Origin: Microbacterium rhizosphaerae
GTDB lineage: Bacteria > Actinomycetota > Actinomycetes > Actinomycetales > Microbacteriaceae
Direction of reading: 5' to 3'
DNA: 64,000 nucleotides
Assembly (NCBI RefSeq): GCF_034120055.1
Contig: NZ_CP139368.1
Span: 1,612,001 to 1,676,000 of the forward strand
Shown in pieces: positions 8,917-19,173 of this stretch (the first letter of the stretch is position 1; every line of letters starts with the position of its first letter). Made by a program: the position numbers and the translations under genes. The notes beneath the pieces were generated by a model, which made no database searches, was not told the DNA's origin, and was given only the letters and a program-made list of their open reading frames with translations.

Positions 8917-10467
8917 ATGACGGAGACGTCGAACGACAGCATGCAAAAGGACCGCATCCCCGTGGATGCCGTCCCGACGGATGCGGTCGAGCGCGTGCTG
9001 GGGCACGCCGAATCGCGGGCGACCGCGCGGACGTTCGGAGCAGCGCAGGCGCTGCAGGATGCCGGCACGGTGGGCACCGCCGACACCGACGGCGAGCAGT
9101 GGGATCGTGAGGAGCGCGCGGCGCTGCGGCGCGTCCCCGGTCTGTCGACCGAGCTGGAGGACGTCACCGAGGTCGAGTACCGCCAGTTGCGTCTCGAGAA
9201 CGTCGTGCTCGTGGGCGTGCACCCGCAGGGTGCGACCGAGGATGCCGAGAACTCTCTGCGCGAGCTCGCAGCTCTCGCCGAGACTGCCGGCGCGGTCGTG
9301 CTGGATGCCGTGCTGCAGCGGCGCCCGCATCCCGACCCGGCCACCTATGTGGGACGCGGCAAGGCGGACGAGCTGCGCGGGATCGTCGCGGCTGTCGGGG
9401 CCGACACGGTGATCGCCGACACCGAGCTCGCGCCGAGCCAGCGCCGTGCCCTCGAGGACGTCGTCAAGGTCAAGGTCATCGACCGGACGACGGTCATCCT
9501 CGACATCTTCAGCCAGCACGCGAAGAGCCGTGAAGGCAAGGCTCAGGTCGAGCTCGCCCAGCTCGAGTACCTCCTTCCCCGCCTGCGCGGCTGGGGTGAG
9601 TCGATGAGCCGGCAGGCCGGCGGTCAGGTCGGTGCGGGCGGTGCGGGCATGGGTTCGCGCGGACCCGGTGAGACGAAGATCGAGCTCGACCGTCGACGCA
9701 TCCGTACCCGCATGGCGCAGCTGCGCAGGCAGATCCGCGACTTCGCGCCCGCGCGCGAGGCCAAGCGCGCCGAGCGCAAGCGGAACACGATCCCCTCGGT
9801 CGCGATCGCCGGGTACACCAACGCCGGCAAGTCGTCGCTGCTGAACCGGCTGACGAGCGCGGGCGTGCTGGTCGAGAACGCCCTGTTCGCGACGCTGGAT
9901 GCGACGGTCCGCCGCGCCGAGGCAGCCGACGGCCGCGTGTACACGCTGACCGACACCGTGGGCTTCGTGCGCAACCTCCCGCACCAGCTCGTGGAGGCCT
10001 TCCGGTCGACCCTCGAAGAGGTGGCGGACGCCGACATCGTCGTGCATGTGGTCGACGGGTCGCATCCCGATCCGGCTGCCCAGCTGGCGACCGTGCGCGA
10101 CGTGATCGGCGAGGTCGGTGCCCGTGACATCCCCGAGATCGTGGTCTTCAACAAGGCCGATCTGGTGGACCCCGACACCCGGCTCGTGCTGCGCGGCCTG
10201 GCGCCGAACGCGCTGTTCGTGTCATCGCGCACCGGCGAGGGCATCGACGAGCTGCGGGCGAGCATCGAGGCGACGCTGCCGCTGCCGGCGGTCGAGATCC
10301 ACGCGCTCGTGCCGTACGACCGCGGCGACCTGGTGTCGGCCGCGCACGAGTCGGGCCACATCGTCTCGCAGGAGCACGAGGAGGGCGGCACCGCGCTGCA
10401 TGCCTACGTGTCCGAGCGTCTGGCCGCCGACTTCGCCCCGTTCGCCGTCAATCGGCGCATCGACTGA
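8917..10467 (+). CDS. hflX: GTPase HflX
   Basis: HflX is a ribosome-associated GTPase that splits or rescues stalled ribosomes under stress. Its own HflX N-terminal domain (HPDPATYVGRGK motif) precedes a glycine-rich linker (GGQVGAGGAGMGSRGPGE) and the G domain, with G1 GYTNAGKS at residues 299-306, G3 DTVGF and G4 NKAD. The 516-residue length is normal for actinobacteria, with an N-terminal extension of about 80 residues. ATG 8917 has a good Shine-Dalgarno. It converges with the S9 peptidase gene. Confidence 0.95.
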   Translation: MTETSNDSMQKDRIPVDAVPTDAVERVLGHAESRATARTFGAAQALQDAGTVGTADTDGEQWDREERAALRRVPGLSTELEDVTEVEYRQLRLENVVLVGVHPQGATEDAENSLRELAALAETAGAVVLDAVLQRRPHPDPATYVGRGKADELRGIVAAVGADTVIADTELAPSQRRALEDVVKVKVIDRTTVILDIFSQHAKSREGKAQVELAQLEYLLPRLRGWGESMSRQAGGQVGAGGAGMGSRGPGETKIELDRRRIRTRMAQLRRQIRDFAPAREAKRAERKRNTIPSVAIAGYTNAGKSSLLNRLTSAGVLVENALFATLDATVRRAEAADGRVYTLTDTVGFVRNLPHQLVEAFRSTLEEVADADIVVHVVDGSHPDPAAQLATVRDVIGEVGARDIPEIVVFNKADLVDPDTRLVLRGLAPNALFVSSRTGEGIDELRASIEATLPLPAVEIHALVPYDRGDLVSAAHESGHIVSQEHEEGGTALHAYVSERLAADFAPFAVNRRID

Positions 10468-10485
10468 CGCGTCGGCTCACGGGCC

Positions 10486-12372
10486 TCAGCCGAGGTCGAG
10501 GGACGGCAGTCCGTCGGGCGTGAAGCCGAAGACGATGCCGAGGAAGGCGACCTCGGCCTCCAGGGTGCGGACGATCGTCTCGGCACGGCGGAAACCGTGG
10601 CTCTCACCCTCGAACGCGAGGTAGGCGTGCGCAACGCCGCGGGCCGCCAGCGCGTCCCGCACGGCCTCGGACTGCGACGGCGGGACGACCGGGTCGTCGA
10701 GCCCCTGCTCGATGAGCAGCGGCACGGCGATCCGGTCGAGGTGGGTCAGGGGAGATCGCTCCGTGTAGAGCGCCGACGCCTCGGGCAGCGGCCCCACCAG
10801 GCCGTCGAGATACCGCGATTCGAAGTCGTGCGTGTCGTCGGCGAGCGCACGCAGGTCGCCGACCCCGTACCGGCTGATGCCTGCGGCGAAGCCGCCGCCG
10901 CGGACGAGGGCGCTGAGCACCGTCCATCCGCCGGCCGATCCGCCGGCGATCGCGATGCGTGCCGGGTCGGCGATGCCGGCCTCCCCGAGGCCCCGCGCGG
11001 CGGCGATGACGTCGTCCACGTCGACGATGCCCCACTGTCCGAGCAGACGCTCGCGGTACTCGCGTCCGTAGCCTGTGGATCCGCCGTAGTTGACGTCGAG
11101 GACGCCGATGCCGCGGCTCGTGAGGTACGCGATCTTGGCGGATGCCGCGCCCCCGACGTGGGACGTCGGGCCACCGTGGACGAAGACGACGTAGGGCGGG
11201 AGCTCGTCGTCCCCCGCCGCGGCAGCGGGATTCGTCGGCGGGTACGCGAACGCGTGCACGTCGCCGTGGGCGCCGGCGAACGTGACGGCGCGGGAGCGCG
11301 GCATCCATTCGTCGCCCCATCGGGAGACGCCGCCCGCGACGGTCTCGACGCGCCGGGCGTCGACGTCGACGAGCCAGAGGCCCGGCCCTTCTGACCCGAC
11401 TCCGGAGACGAGCACCTGCGCGCCCCGGACGTCTTCCACGACGAGCTCGGCGTGCGCGGGGACGGCGACGGGGCGCACACCGTCTGCGGTGACCAGGACG
11501 AGCTCGTCGGAGCCGTTCGTCCGCACGGCGACGATCCGCCCGTCGGCCAGCGGCGCGTACCAGCGCTCGCCGAGCACCCACAGGGCGCCGCCGGTGTCCG
11601 CGTCGGCGGGTGCGACGGGCTCGATGACCCCATCGCGCCGGCGGTAGAGGTTCCAGCGCCCTTCCGGGTCATCGGCGAACAGCAGCTCGCCGCGGTCCCA
11701 CTCGGGCTGCAGCGGTGCTCGGCTCGGTCCGGACGACACGACCGTCCACTCCGACGCCCCGGGCGTGGCGAGCCGCAGCTCGGTGCGGTCCCAGGGCATA
11801 TCGGGATGGTTCCACGCGATCCACGCCAGTTGCGTGCCGTCGGGGGAGAGCGCAGGCTGCGCGAGGAAGTCGCTTCCGCCGGCAAGGGATGCGAGGGCGC
11901 CCGGATCCTCGGCGGCCGAGCCGTCGAGCGGGATCGACACGATGTCGTGGCGCGGCACGCGCACGCCGTCCACGTGGGTCTCGCGCACCGCGAGCAGTCG
12001 CGACGACTGGAAGACGAGCCCGCCGAAGCGCATGCCCCGGCCGGCCGGAGTCAGCGGCTGAGGCTCGCCTCCGGTTGCCAGCATCCACACGCGCTGATCG
12101 GACTTCTGCACGAAGACCAACGCGCCCTCGGCGACCGTCCACGCCCCGCCGCCGTACTCGTGCACTCGGGAGCGCGCGTCCCAGGGCGGGGGGAGCAGAG
12201 ATCCGTCCGCGCGGCTCATGATCGTCGTCCGTCCGCCCTCGGACGGAACCGTCTGCCCCCACCAGACGTCGGAGCCCGCGAACCGCGCGCCGTCGATGCG
12301 CGGAGAAGACTCGGCGACCTCCGCGGCGGAGAGGGGAGAGGGCCACGAGCCGTAGGGGAGCGTCAGCGACAT
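10486..12372 (-). CDS. S9 family prolyl oligopeptidase-like peptidase
   Basis: This 628-residue protein resembles dipeptidyl/acylaminoacyl peptidases: an N-terminal beta-propeller region (about 1-370) and a C-terminal alpha/beta hydrolase domain. The catalytic triad is visible as Ser479 in GGSAGG, Asp559 or Asp560 in GLDDPVVPP and His592 in ESHGF. No signal peptide is seen, so it is probably cytoplasmic and acts on oligopeptides. The start ATG 12372 lies 7 bases after the minus-strand -10 box TACCGT (12385-12380), which favours it over the in-frame GTG at 12381. Confidence 0.88.
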   Translation of the reverse strand: MSLTLPYGSWPSPLSAAEVAESSPRIDGARFAGSDVWWGQTVPSEGGRTTIMSRADGSLLPPPWDARSRVHEYGGGAWTVAEGALVFVQKSDQRVWMLATGGEPQPLTPAGRGMRFGGLVFQSSRLLAVRETHVDGVRVPRHDIVSIPLDGSAAEDPGALASLAGGSDFLAQPALSPDGTQLAWIAWNHPDMPWDRTELRLATPGASEWTVVSSGPSRAPLQPEWDRGELLFADDPEGRWNLYRRRDGVIEPVAPADADTGGALWVLGERWYAPLADGRIVAVRTNGSDELVLVTADGVRPVAVPAHAELVVEDVRGAQVLVSGVGSEGPGLWLVDVDARRVETVAGGVSRWGDEWMPRSRAVTFAGAHGDVHAFAYPPTNPAAAAGDDELPPYVVFVHGGPTSHVGGAASAKIAYLTSRGIGVLDVNYGGSTGYGREYRERLLGQWGIVDVDDVIAAARGLGEAGIADPARIAIAGGSAGGWTVLSALVRGGGFAAGISRYGVGDLRALADDTHDFESRYLDGLVGPLPEASALYTERSPLTHLDRIAVPLLIEQGLDDPVVPPSQSEAVRDALAARGVAHAYLAFEGESHGFRRAETIVRTLEAEVAFLGIVFGFTPDGLPSLDLG

Positions 12373-12433
12373 GCGCTCCACGGTACGCGGTGAAACAGTC
12401 CGTCACACCGATCTGCCGCCCGGCCCCGTCCGC

Positions 12434-12575
12434 TACCGTGGAGTCACATCCGGCCCCGCGCCGGATGGGAGCGACAGCCGAGCCCGGCACCCGCCCGCGA
12501 CAACACGCACTCCTGTGCCCAGCTCAGAAGCGCGCCGTCCGCGGCCGCCCGGCCTCCGCCTTCCGAAGAGGATCC
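12434..12575 (+). promoter_or_regulatory. metF promoter and structured 5' leader
   Basis: TACCGT (12434-12439) is a likely -10 box; the transcript would start near 12446. The leader of about 130 bases opens with a hairpin, CATCCGGC (12447-12454) pairing with GCCGGATG (12460-12467), and continues GC-rich up to the GAAGAGGA ribosome-binding site. I do not recognise a known SAM, SAH or cobalamin riboswitch core in it. Confidence 0.4.
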
Positions 12576-13538
12576 ATGTCCCTCGTGTCGCCCACGCCAC
12601 ACAACGCCACCCACGGCGGTGATCCCGCCGGCGCGCCCGTCTCGTTCGAGATCTACCCGCCGCGCCCGGGCGTGCCGCACGACCGGCTCCATGCGACGAT
12701 CGCCGCGCTCGCGGCGGTCGACCCGCGCTTCATCTCGGTCACGTTCGGCGCCGGCGGCTCGACCGGCGGCCGCTCACTGGAGGTCCTGCGGCACATCCTC
12801 GAGTCCACGGACGTCGAGCCTCTCGCACACATCACGTGCGTGGGGAACTCGTACGGCGGCGCGAGCGCGCTCATCCGGGAGTTCCTGGATGCCGGCATCC
12901 TGAACTTCCTCGCCCTCCGCGGCGACCCGCCGGTCGGCACCACGCCGGACGACGTCTATACCGGCGACCTCGAGAGCGCGGCGCAGCTGGTCCAGCTGAT
13001 CGACCGCGTGCAGGCCGAGCACTCGCCGTACGCGGAGGAGGGCGTCCTTCCCGGCGCTGTCCGCGTCGCCCGGCGACACGAGGTGCAGATCGCCGTCGCA
13101 GCCTTCCCCAACGGGCATCCGCGCTCCCGCCGGGCGCGGGACGACATCGACACGCTCCTCGCCAAGCAGGCCGCGGGTGCGACCTTCGCCATCACTCAGC
13201 TGTTCTTCCACGCCGACCAGTACCTCGGCTTCGTCGAGCGCTGCCGCGCGGCGGGCGTGACGATCCCGATCCTTCCGGGGCTCATGCCGATCACCTCCCC
13301 CCAGCGTCTCCGGCGCGTGCTCGAGCTGACCGAGGAGTCGCTGCCGAGCGACCTCGCCATCGCGCTCGACGTCGAGCCGACGGCCGAGGGACAGCGTGAG
13401 ATCGGCATCGCCCACTCCGCTCGGCTGGCGCGCGATGTGCTGGCCGGCGGTGCGCCCGGCGTCCACCTCTTCGCGTTCAACAACCACGACACCGTCCTGG
13501 CCGTCCTGGGGGAGGCCGGCATCCTGGCCACCGCCTGA
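12576..13538 (+). CDS. metF: Methylenetetrahydrofolate reductase
   Basis: MetF reduces 5,10-methylene-THF to 5-methyl-THF, the methyl donor used by MetE next door. The 320-residue protein has the TIM-barrel landmarks SFEIYPPRP (substrate and flavin site), [19 protein letters not shown] and the C-terminal [14 protein letters not shown] 12576 follows GAAGAGGA, giving the expected length; longer in-frame upstream starts would lie inside the leader. metE follows 136 bases later. Confidence 0.94.
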   Translation: MSLVSPTPHNATHGGDPAGAPVSFEIYPPRPGVPHDRLHATIAALAAVDPRFISVTFGAGGSTGGRSLEVLRHILESTDVEPLAHITCVGNSYGGASALIREFLDAGILNFLALRGDPPVGTTPDDVYTGDLESAAQLVQLIDRVQAEHSPYAEEGVLPGAVRVARRHEVQIAVAAFPNGHPRSRRARDDIDTLLAKQAAGATFAITQLFFHADQYLGFVERCRAAGVTIPILPGLMPITSPQRLRRVLELTEESLPSDLAIALDVEPTAEGQREIGIAHSARLARDVLAGGAPGVHLFAFNNHDTVLAVLGEAGILATA

Positions 13539-13674
13539 CGAACAGGCGGTCGAGCGATCCGTCGGCCCTCCGACGGGTCTGTTCGGCGACCCCGGAAGGC
13601 GACTCGGGACACCGCACATCCGACCCGACCTCCCGCCCCGACACCGATCCACCGCAGTGAAAGAGAGACAGATC

Positions 13675-15999
13675 ATGACCGACTTCCCCGCCGGGACGAT
13701 CCTCGGCTACCCGCGCATCGGCCGCCGCCGCGAGCTCAAGCGCGCCATCGAGCAGCACTGGGCCGGAGCCATCGACGAAGCCGCGCTCGAAGCTGTCGGC
13801 GCCGACCTGCGCCGCGCGACGCGCACCCGCCTCGCCGAGCTCGGACTCGGCCGCGGGGACTCCGCCATCCCCGAATCGTTCTCCTTCTACGACCAGGTGC
13901 TGGATGCGGCGGCCGCTGTGGGTGCGCTGCCCGAGCGGTTCGATGACCTGCGCGGAGCCGATGGCGCGATCGGTCTCGTCGCGTACTTCGCGGCGGCGCG
14001 CGGCGACGGACGGCACGCCCCGCTCGAGATGACCAAGTGGTTCGACACGAACTACCACTACCTGGTTCCCGAGATCGGTCCCGAGACGGTCTTCGCGGCA
14101 TCGAGCGACCGGTTCGCGCGGCAGGTCGCGGAGGCGCGCGCCGAGGGCTTCACGACCCGTCCGGTCGTGGTCGGTCCCGTGACGCTTCTCGCGCTGGCGA
14201 AGGCGTCCGACGCCGCTCCGGACGGCTTCGCCCCCCTCGATCGGCTCGGTGACCTTCTGCCGGTGTATGCGCGGCTGCTCGCCGACCTCCGTGCGGCGGG
14301 CGCCGACTGGGTGCAGCTCGACGAGCCGGCGCTGGTGAGCGAGAGCCTCGCTGCGACTCCAGAGGCGCTGGCTGCGGCAGCCGCCCGGGCGTACGACGTG
14401 CTCGGCGCGACAGCGGACCGCCCCCGCATCCTCGTCGCAGCGCCCTACGCGCAGCTGACGGATGCCGCGTGGCCGGTGCTCGCGGAGGCACCCGTCGAGG
14501 CGCTCGCCGTCGATCTCGTGCGGGGCGCAGCGCCGGCCGCGCACCCGGGCCTTGCCGGCAAGACCCTCGTCGGCGGAGTCGTCGACGGCCGGAACGTCTG
14601 GCGCGGCGATCTCGCCGGCGCCTTCGAAGCACTCGAGCAGCTGCGCCGGCACGGCGCCGCCGCCGTGTCGGCGGGGACGTCGACCTCGCTGCAGCACGTG
14701 CCGCACGACGTCGCCGACGAGACCGCACTCGACGCGCGCCTCGCATCGTGGCTCGCGTTCGCCGACCAGAAGGTGGGGCAGGTCGTCACGCTCGCCGGCG
14801 GACTGGCCGAGGGCCGGGAGGCGATCGCCGACGAGCTGGACGCCGCATCCCTCGCCCTCGCCGATCGTCGCGAGGCACCCGGCGTGCGCGACGGCTCCGT
14901 GCGCGAGCGTGCAGCGGCTCTCACGCGCGACGACTTCCGGCGTGCCGAGTACGAGGTGCGCGTGGCGGCCCAGGATGCGGCGCTCGACCTGCCCGTCCTT
15001 CCGACCACGACCATCGGATCGTTTCCCCAGACCGGTGACATCCGGCGCGCCCGCGGTCGTCTCGTGCGCGGCGAGTCCACGGTCGAGGAGTACGAGGGCT
15101 TCCTGCGCCGGGAGATCGCGCGCGTCGTCGCCCTGCAGGAGGACCTCGGCCTCGACGTGCTCGTGCACGGCGAACCCGAGCGCAACGACATGGTGCAGTA
15201 TTTCGCCGAGAACCTCGACGGCTTCGCGGTGACGCAGCACGGCTGGGTGCAGTCCTACGGCTCGCGGGCGACGCGCCCGTCGATCCTGTGGGGAGACGTG
15301 TCGCGCCCGGCGCCCATCACGGTGGAGTGGGCGACCTACGCCCAGTCGCTCACCGCCCAGCGGATGAAGGGGATGCTGACCGGTCCCGTGACGATCCTCG
15401 CGTGGTCTTTCGTGCGCGACGACCAGCCGCTCGCGGACACCGCACGCCAGGTGGCCCTGGCTCTGCGCGACGAGATCGCCGATCTGGAGCGCGCGGGGAT
15501 CGCCATCGTCCAGGTGGACGAGCCGGCGCTGCGCGAGCTGCTGCCGCTGAAGGCCGACGCACAGGCCGACTACCTCGACTGGTCGGTGGGTGCGTTCCGG
15601 CTGGCGACGGCCGGCGCCGCCGACGCCACACAGGTGCACACCCACCTGTGCTACTCGGAGTTCGCCGTGGTCATCGACGCGATCGCGGCCCTCGACGCCG
15701 ACGTGACGTCGATCGAGGCCGCGCGCAGCCGCGGCGAGGTGATCGCCGACATCGCCGAGTCCGGGTTCTCGCACGGCGTGGGTCCCGGGGTGTGGGACAT
15801 CCACTCGCCGCGGGTGCCGAGCGTCGAGGAGATCTCGGGCCTGCTCGAGCGTGCCGTGGAGGGCATTCCGGCGCGCCAGGTCTGGGTCAACCCCGACTGC
15901 GGGCTGAAGACGCGCGGCTACGACGAGACCGTGGCGGCGCTGCGGAACCTCGTCGAGGCGACGGATGGCGTCCGGCAGCGTCTGCGCGTCACGGCGTGA
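13675..15999 (+). CDS. metE: Cobalamin-independent methionine synthase
   Basis: MetE transfers the methyl group of 5-methyl-THF-polyglutamate to homocysteine. The protein is 774 residues with two related barrels. The zinc ligands are in the C-terminal barrel, HTHLCYSEF and [11 protein letters not shown], and the IGSFPQT and [10 protein letters not shown] motifs are intact. ATG 13675 follows AAAGAGAGA. The metF-metE pair supplies methionine without vitamin B12. A strong hairpin follows the stop codon. Confidence 0.97.
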   Translation: MTDFPAGTILGYPRIGRRRELKRAIEQHWAGAIDEAALEAVGADLRRATRTRLAELGLGRGDSAIPESFSFYDQVLDAAAAVGALPERFDDLRGADGAIGLVAYFAAARGDGRHAPLEMTKWFDTNYHYLVPEIGPETVFAASSDRFARQVAEARAEGFTTRPVVVGPVTLLALAKASDAAPDGFAPLDRLGDLLPVYARLLADLRAAGADWVQLDEPALVSESLAATPEALAAAAARAYDVLGATADRPRILVAAPYAQLTDAAWPVLAEAPVEALAVDLVRGAAPAAHPGLAGKTLVGGVVDGRNVWRGDLAGAFEALEQLRRHGAAAVSAGTSTSLQHVPHDVADETALDARLASWLAFADQKVGQVVTLAGGLAEGREAIADELDAASLALADRREAPGVRDGSVRERAAALTRDDFRRAEYEVRVAAQDAALDLPVLPTTTIGSFPQTGDIRRARGRLVRGESTVEEYEGFLRREIARVVALQEDLGLDVLVHGEPERNDMVQYFAENLDGFAVTQHGWVQSYGSRATRPSILWGDVSRPAPITVEWATYAQSLTAQRMKGMLTGPVTILAWSFVRDDQPLADTARQVALALRDEIADLERAGIAIVQVDEPALRELLPLKADAQADYLDWSVGAFRLATAGAADATQVHTHLCYSEFAVVIDAIAALDADVTSIEAARSRGEVIADIAESGFSHGVGPGVWDIHSPRVPSVEEISGLLERAVEGIPARQVWVNPDCGLKTRGYDETVAALRNLVEATDGVRQRLRVTA

Positions 16000-16003
16000 G
16001 ACA

Positions 16004-16040
16004 GGCAGGGGGGCTGGCGCGATGCGCCGGCCTCCCTGCC
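16004..16040. terminator. Bidirectional terminator between metE and the 16.0-17.6 kb membrane gene
   Basis: The 17-base arms at 16004-16020 and 16024-16040 pair with two G-U wobbles, giving a very GC-rich hairpin between two convergent genes. There is no long T tract, which is common in high-GC actinobacteria. Confidence 0.7.
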
Positions 16041-16048
16041 CGGTGCCG

Positions 16049-17626
16049 CTAGGTCTTCGCCGCCGGGGTGTCCTTGGTCGCCGCCGGGGTGTCCGGAGCA
16101 TCCGGGATGACGGCGGTGTCGGTCGCGTCCGCGTCCGGGATGACGGCGGTGTCGGCGGAGGTCGCGTCCGGGATGACCGCCTCATCCACCGATCCCGCAC
16201 CGGCCATCGCGGGCACCGGCACCGTCGACTGCTCGGCGAGGCTCTCGTCCTCGGCGACGTGGGCGGCTGCCTCGCGCTCCACGTCGTCGGGGCGCTTCTG
16301 CAGCAGCTCGAGCACCCAGGTGACGAGCAATGCCACGATCAGCACCAGCACGACGTCGCCCGCAGAAAGGGGCCGCAGGGCGATCAGCCAGATGACCGCG
16401 AGCACGACGATGATCGTGCGGACCAGGATCCGCTGCCGGCCCATCCACAGTCCGAACCGCCCGGTGTCCATGCCCCGGGCGGCCAGCGACGTGCGGGCGC
16501 TCGCATTGAGACCGCCGAACAGCCCGCGGATGCGGCGCGCCGGTGCCCAACGCCCGGTCACCCAGCCGAGGACCGCGATCAGCCCGCCGAGCAGGGCGAT
16601 CACGAGGGCCGTGCGCTGCATGTCGTCGATGAGCGTGGTGTAGATGACGTCGAGCGCGGACGGGGAGACCTTCAGCGCCGTCGCAGCCCCGTTGACCGCG
16701 ATGTCGCCGGCGGAGAAGACGCCGGCGAGGATGGCGCCGCTCAGCAGGAAGGCGAGGCCGACGCCGAGCACCGCCGTCGAGCGGCGCCGCGCGATCAGGA
16801 TGCCGGCGGCGAAGAGCGCCAGCGTGACGAACGGGAGCCAGAGCCCGGCGAAGTCGGCGATCGCATACACGGTGCGGATCGTGCCGACCGCCGAGCCGTC
16901 GCCGATGATGATCGTCTTGTCGATGGCGGGGATGAGGGATGCCGCGCCCACCCCGCTCGCGACGAGCTTCTGCTTGACCTGGTCGACGATGGGTCCGAGC
17001 CTCAGGCCGAGGCCCTGGTCGGAGAGGACGAACGCGCCGTTGCCGTCGGACGTCGCCGTCGTGACGAGCGCCCGGTGCGCGCCGCGGACGGCGGTCGCCC
17101 ACACATCGGCGAACTGATCCGACTGCACGACCTTCGTGATGCCGGTCTGGACGAGGTTGTGCAGACCGTCGGCCGCGGGCTTCTGGAGGAGCTTGAGGGC
17201 GTCGGTCGCGCGCGGACCGAGGCCGAGACCCGAGATGCCGTCGATGACGTTGCCGGTGAGTTCGTTGAAATCGACCTTGGCGTCGATGGCGTCCATGGCC
17301 TCGCTGATGACGAGGTTCTGCACGTGGACGTCTTTCGCGAGCGGCGCCAGCGTGGCGACGAACGTCTGCTCGTCCACGAGCTGTGTGCGCGCCCACACGC
17401 TCACGATCGAGACGGGCACGAGGATCGCCGCGATGACGATGCACAGCGCCGAGACGAAGGCCCGCCAGCGGCCCCCGCCGGGCTTCGCCTTCGTGTCGTC
17501 GCTCGCGCCGTCACTCCCGCCGGCCGCAGCCAGTCGCGCGTTCTCTGCTTCCAGCTGTGCGATGCGCCGCTCGAGCTCCGCCGTGCTCGGCGTCGCGACG
17601 GGCGGTTCTGTGGTCGTGTCGGTCAC
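16049..17626 (-). CDS. Unknown membrane protein with repeated acidic C-terminal tail
   Basis: I do not recognise a characterised family. The 525-residue protein has a short coiled coil near the N terminus (ELERRIAQLEAENARL), one membrane segment near 50-75, an extracytoplasmic domain of about 170 residues, then about five further hydrophobic segments up to about residue 425. The acidic tail repeats VIPDA three times, in the settings DEAVIPDA, DTAVIPDA and DTAVIPDA. The start is GTG 17626 after GAGAGGGG. It lies downstream of lexA on the same strand; a role in the envelope is only a guess. Confidence 0.72.
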   Translation of the reverse strand: MTDTTTEPPVATPSTAELERRIAQLEAENARLAAAGGSDGASDDTKAKPGGGRWRAFVSALCIVIAAILVPVSIVSVWARTQLVDEQTFVATLAPLAKDVHVQNLVISEAMDAIDAKVDFNELTGNVIDGISGLGLGPRATDALKLLQKPAADGLHNLVQTGITKVVQSDQFADVWATAVRGAHRALVTTATSDGNGAFVLSDQGLGLRLGPIVDQVKQKLVASGVGAASLIPAIDKTIIIGDGSAVGTIRTVYAIADFAGLWLPFVTLALFAAGILIARRRSTAVLGVGLAFLLSGAILAGVFSAGDIAVNGAATALKVSPSALDVIYTTLIDDMQRTALVIALLGGLIAVLGWVTGRWAPARRIRGLFGGLNASARTSLAARGMDTGRFGLWMGRQRILVRTIIVVLAVIWLIALRPLSAGDVVLVLIVALLVTWVLELLQKRPDDVEREAAAHVAEDESLAEQSTVPVPAMAGAGSVDEAVIPDATSADTAVIPDADATDTAVIPDAPDTPAATKDTPAAKT

Positions 17627-17778
17627 CGGGTGCCCCTCTCCTCGGCGCTGATCGCGCCGGTCCCCACCTGTCCCCGACGCTCGACGGGGGCGCTTGCGAC
17701 CATTGTGGCGGACGAGGGGCCGCCGCGGCATCCATCGATCAGGATGAGATCGGGACGCGACCGCCGGTTCCTGACGGT

Positions 17779-18474
17779 TCAGACGGCCCGCAGCACCGCC
17801 ACGACCTTGCCCAGCACCGTCGCGTCGTCGCCGAGGATCGGCTCGAACGCGGAGTTGCGCGGCAGCAGCCACGTGTGGCCGTCGCGCTGGCGGAACGTCT
17901 TGACGGTCGCCTCGCCCTCGAGCATCGCTGCGACGATGTCGCCGTTCTCGGCCGTCGCCTGCGAGCGGATGACGACCCAGTCGCCGTCGCAGATCGCGGC
18001 GTCGATCATCGACTCGCCCGCCACCTTCAGCATGAACAGGTCGCCCTTGCCGACGAGCTGGCGGGGGAGGGGGAAGATCTCCTCGACCTGCTGCTCGGCG
18101 GTGATCGGCACGCCAGCCGCGATGCGGCCGACGAGCGGGACGAGCGCGGCATCGCCGACCGCGGGCGCCGTATCGGCCGGGTTCTCGCTCGCGACGCCCG
18201 GGATGTCGATCAGCACCTCCATGGCGCGGGTCTTGCCCGCATCGCGGCGGAGATAGCCGCTGAGCTCGAGCTGGTTGAGCTGGTGGGTCACGCTCGACAG
18301 CGACTTCAGGCCCACCGCATCCCCGATCTCGCGCATGCTCGGCGGGTAGCCGTAGCGCGCGATCGAGCGCTGGATGACCTCGAGGATCGCCATCTGCTTG
18401 TCACTGAGGCTCTTGCGACGACGCGTCTGCGGCCGCTCGGCGCGTTCGCGCTGAGTGCTCGGAGTGTCGGTCAT
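17779..18474 (-). CDS. lexA: SOS repressor LexA
   Basis: LexA represses DNA-damage genes and self-cleaves when stimulated by RecA filaments. The winged HTH covers about residues 25-90 ([20 protein letters not shown]). The peptidase has the cleavage site in RIAAGVPIT and the Ser155-Lys192 dyad (GESMID; ATVKTF). The length is 231 residues from ATG 18474. It is divergent from a LysM-domain gene, the same arrangement as lexA and Rv2719c in mycobacteria and divS in corynebacteria. Confidence 0.97.
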   Translation of the reverse strand: MTDTPSTQRERAERPQTRRRKSLSDKQMAILEVIQRSIARYGYPPSMREIGDAVGLKSLSSVTHQLNQLELSGYLRRDAGKTRAMEVLIDIPGVASENPADTAPAVGDAALVPLVGRIAAGVPITAEQQVEEIFPLPRQLVGKGDLFMLKVAGESMIDAAICDGDWVVIRSQATAENGDIVAAMLEGEATVKTFRQRDGHTWLLPRNSAFEPILGDDATVLGKVVAVLRAV

Positions 18475-18627
18475 GAGGCTCTCCTGTCTTCTGCCGCCTG
18501 GCAGTCGTCTTCGAATGTCGGAGGTCGGTGATGTGCTCTTCCTGTCGAAACCGTATCCGGTGACCGCGGCAACACCGCCGAAGCCGGCGCGTGTCGCTCC
18601 GGATCCGCATCCGATTCGACGTCGTGC

Positions 18628-18659
18628 TTGACAGTTTAGATCATCGAAAGTAACTTCGG
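18628..18659 (+). promoter_or_regulatory. Promoter with overlapping degenerate SOS box (LysM gene)
   Basis: TTGACA (18628-18633) and TAACTT (18651-18656) are separated by exactly 17 bases. TCGAAAGTAACTTCGG (18644-18659) covers the -10 element and matches TCGAAC-N4-GTTCGA at 9 of 12 positions, so LexA bound here would block polymerase. It may serve the LysM gene, lexA or both. Confidence 0.65.
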
Positions 18660-18728
18660 AAGAGAAGTTCGCACCCGGCGCTCCCGGCCGAGCGCCCGGT
18701 GCGAACCTCTCGCCACCAGGAGGACGAC

Positions 18729-19121
18729 ATGACCACCATCGGGATGACTGCAACCGGCGTCCGGGGCGCGGTGCCGCGCGCGGAAGGGTCCGTGCACCGG
18801 ACGCGTCTGCGGCTCACGCTCCGGGGTCGTCGCGTCGTCGCCGGACTGGCGGCCCTTCCGGCGGTGGCCGGCATCGTCGTCGCACTGGTCGCCGGCGGGG
18901 GAGCGGCGTTCGCCGCGAAGGATGCGAGCGCCCCGGTCCACTTCCGCACGGTCACCGTCGAGCCGGGCCAGTCGCTGTGGTCCGTCGCCGAAGAGGTGGC
19001 GCCGCAGGCGGACCCGCGCGACGTCGTCGACAGCATCATCCGCCTCAACGCACTCGACAGCGTGACGGTCGACCCGGGGCAGGAGCTGGCGATTCCGGCG
19101 CAGTACTCTTCCGGGCGCTGA
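18729..19121 (+). CDS. LysM-domain protein, probable SOS-induced cell-division suppressor
   Basis: This 130-residue protein has a basic N terminus, one membrane segment (about 36-62) and a C-terminal LysM domain (about 75-125; [13 protein letters not shown]). LysM binds peptidoglycan. The divergent pairing with lexA matches Rv2719c/ChiZ, DivS and, functionally, YneA, which delay septation during DNA damage. ATG 18729 follows AGGAGG. The operator in its promoter fits SOS control. The function is inferred from layout and architecture; no separate hydrolase domain is visible. Confidence 0.8.
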   Translation: MTTIGMTATGVRGAVPRAEGSVHRTRLRLTLRGRRVVAGLAALPAVAGIVVALVAGGGAAFAAKDASAPVHFRTVTVEPGQSLWSVAEEVAPQADPRDVVDSIIRLNALDSVTVDPGQELAIPAQYSSGR

Positions 19122-19160
19122 CGGACCGACCCACGACGAAACACCCCGTGTCTCGGCCCG

Positions 19161-19166
19161 TACGAT
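19161..19166 (+). promoter_or_regulatory. -10 box of the his operon (leaderless)
   Basis: TACGAT lies 7 bases before GTG 19174, with no ribosome-binding site; this decides the hisC start over the ATG at 19165 inside the -10 box. Confidence 0.55.
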
Positions 19167-19173
19167 GGGATGG

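Noticed and set aside
8889..9110. Leaderless ORF starting at ATG 8889
   Set aside because: It has -10 spacing of 6 bases, but the frame is a short shadow of hflX; the hflX start at 8917 has a good Shine-Dalgarno.
12446..12575. Assigning the metF leader to a known SAM or SAH riboswitch
   Set aside because: No recognisable conserved core could be aligned by eye; only the opening hairpin is clear.
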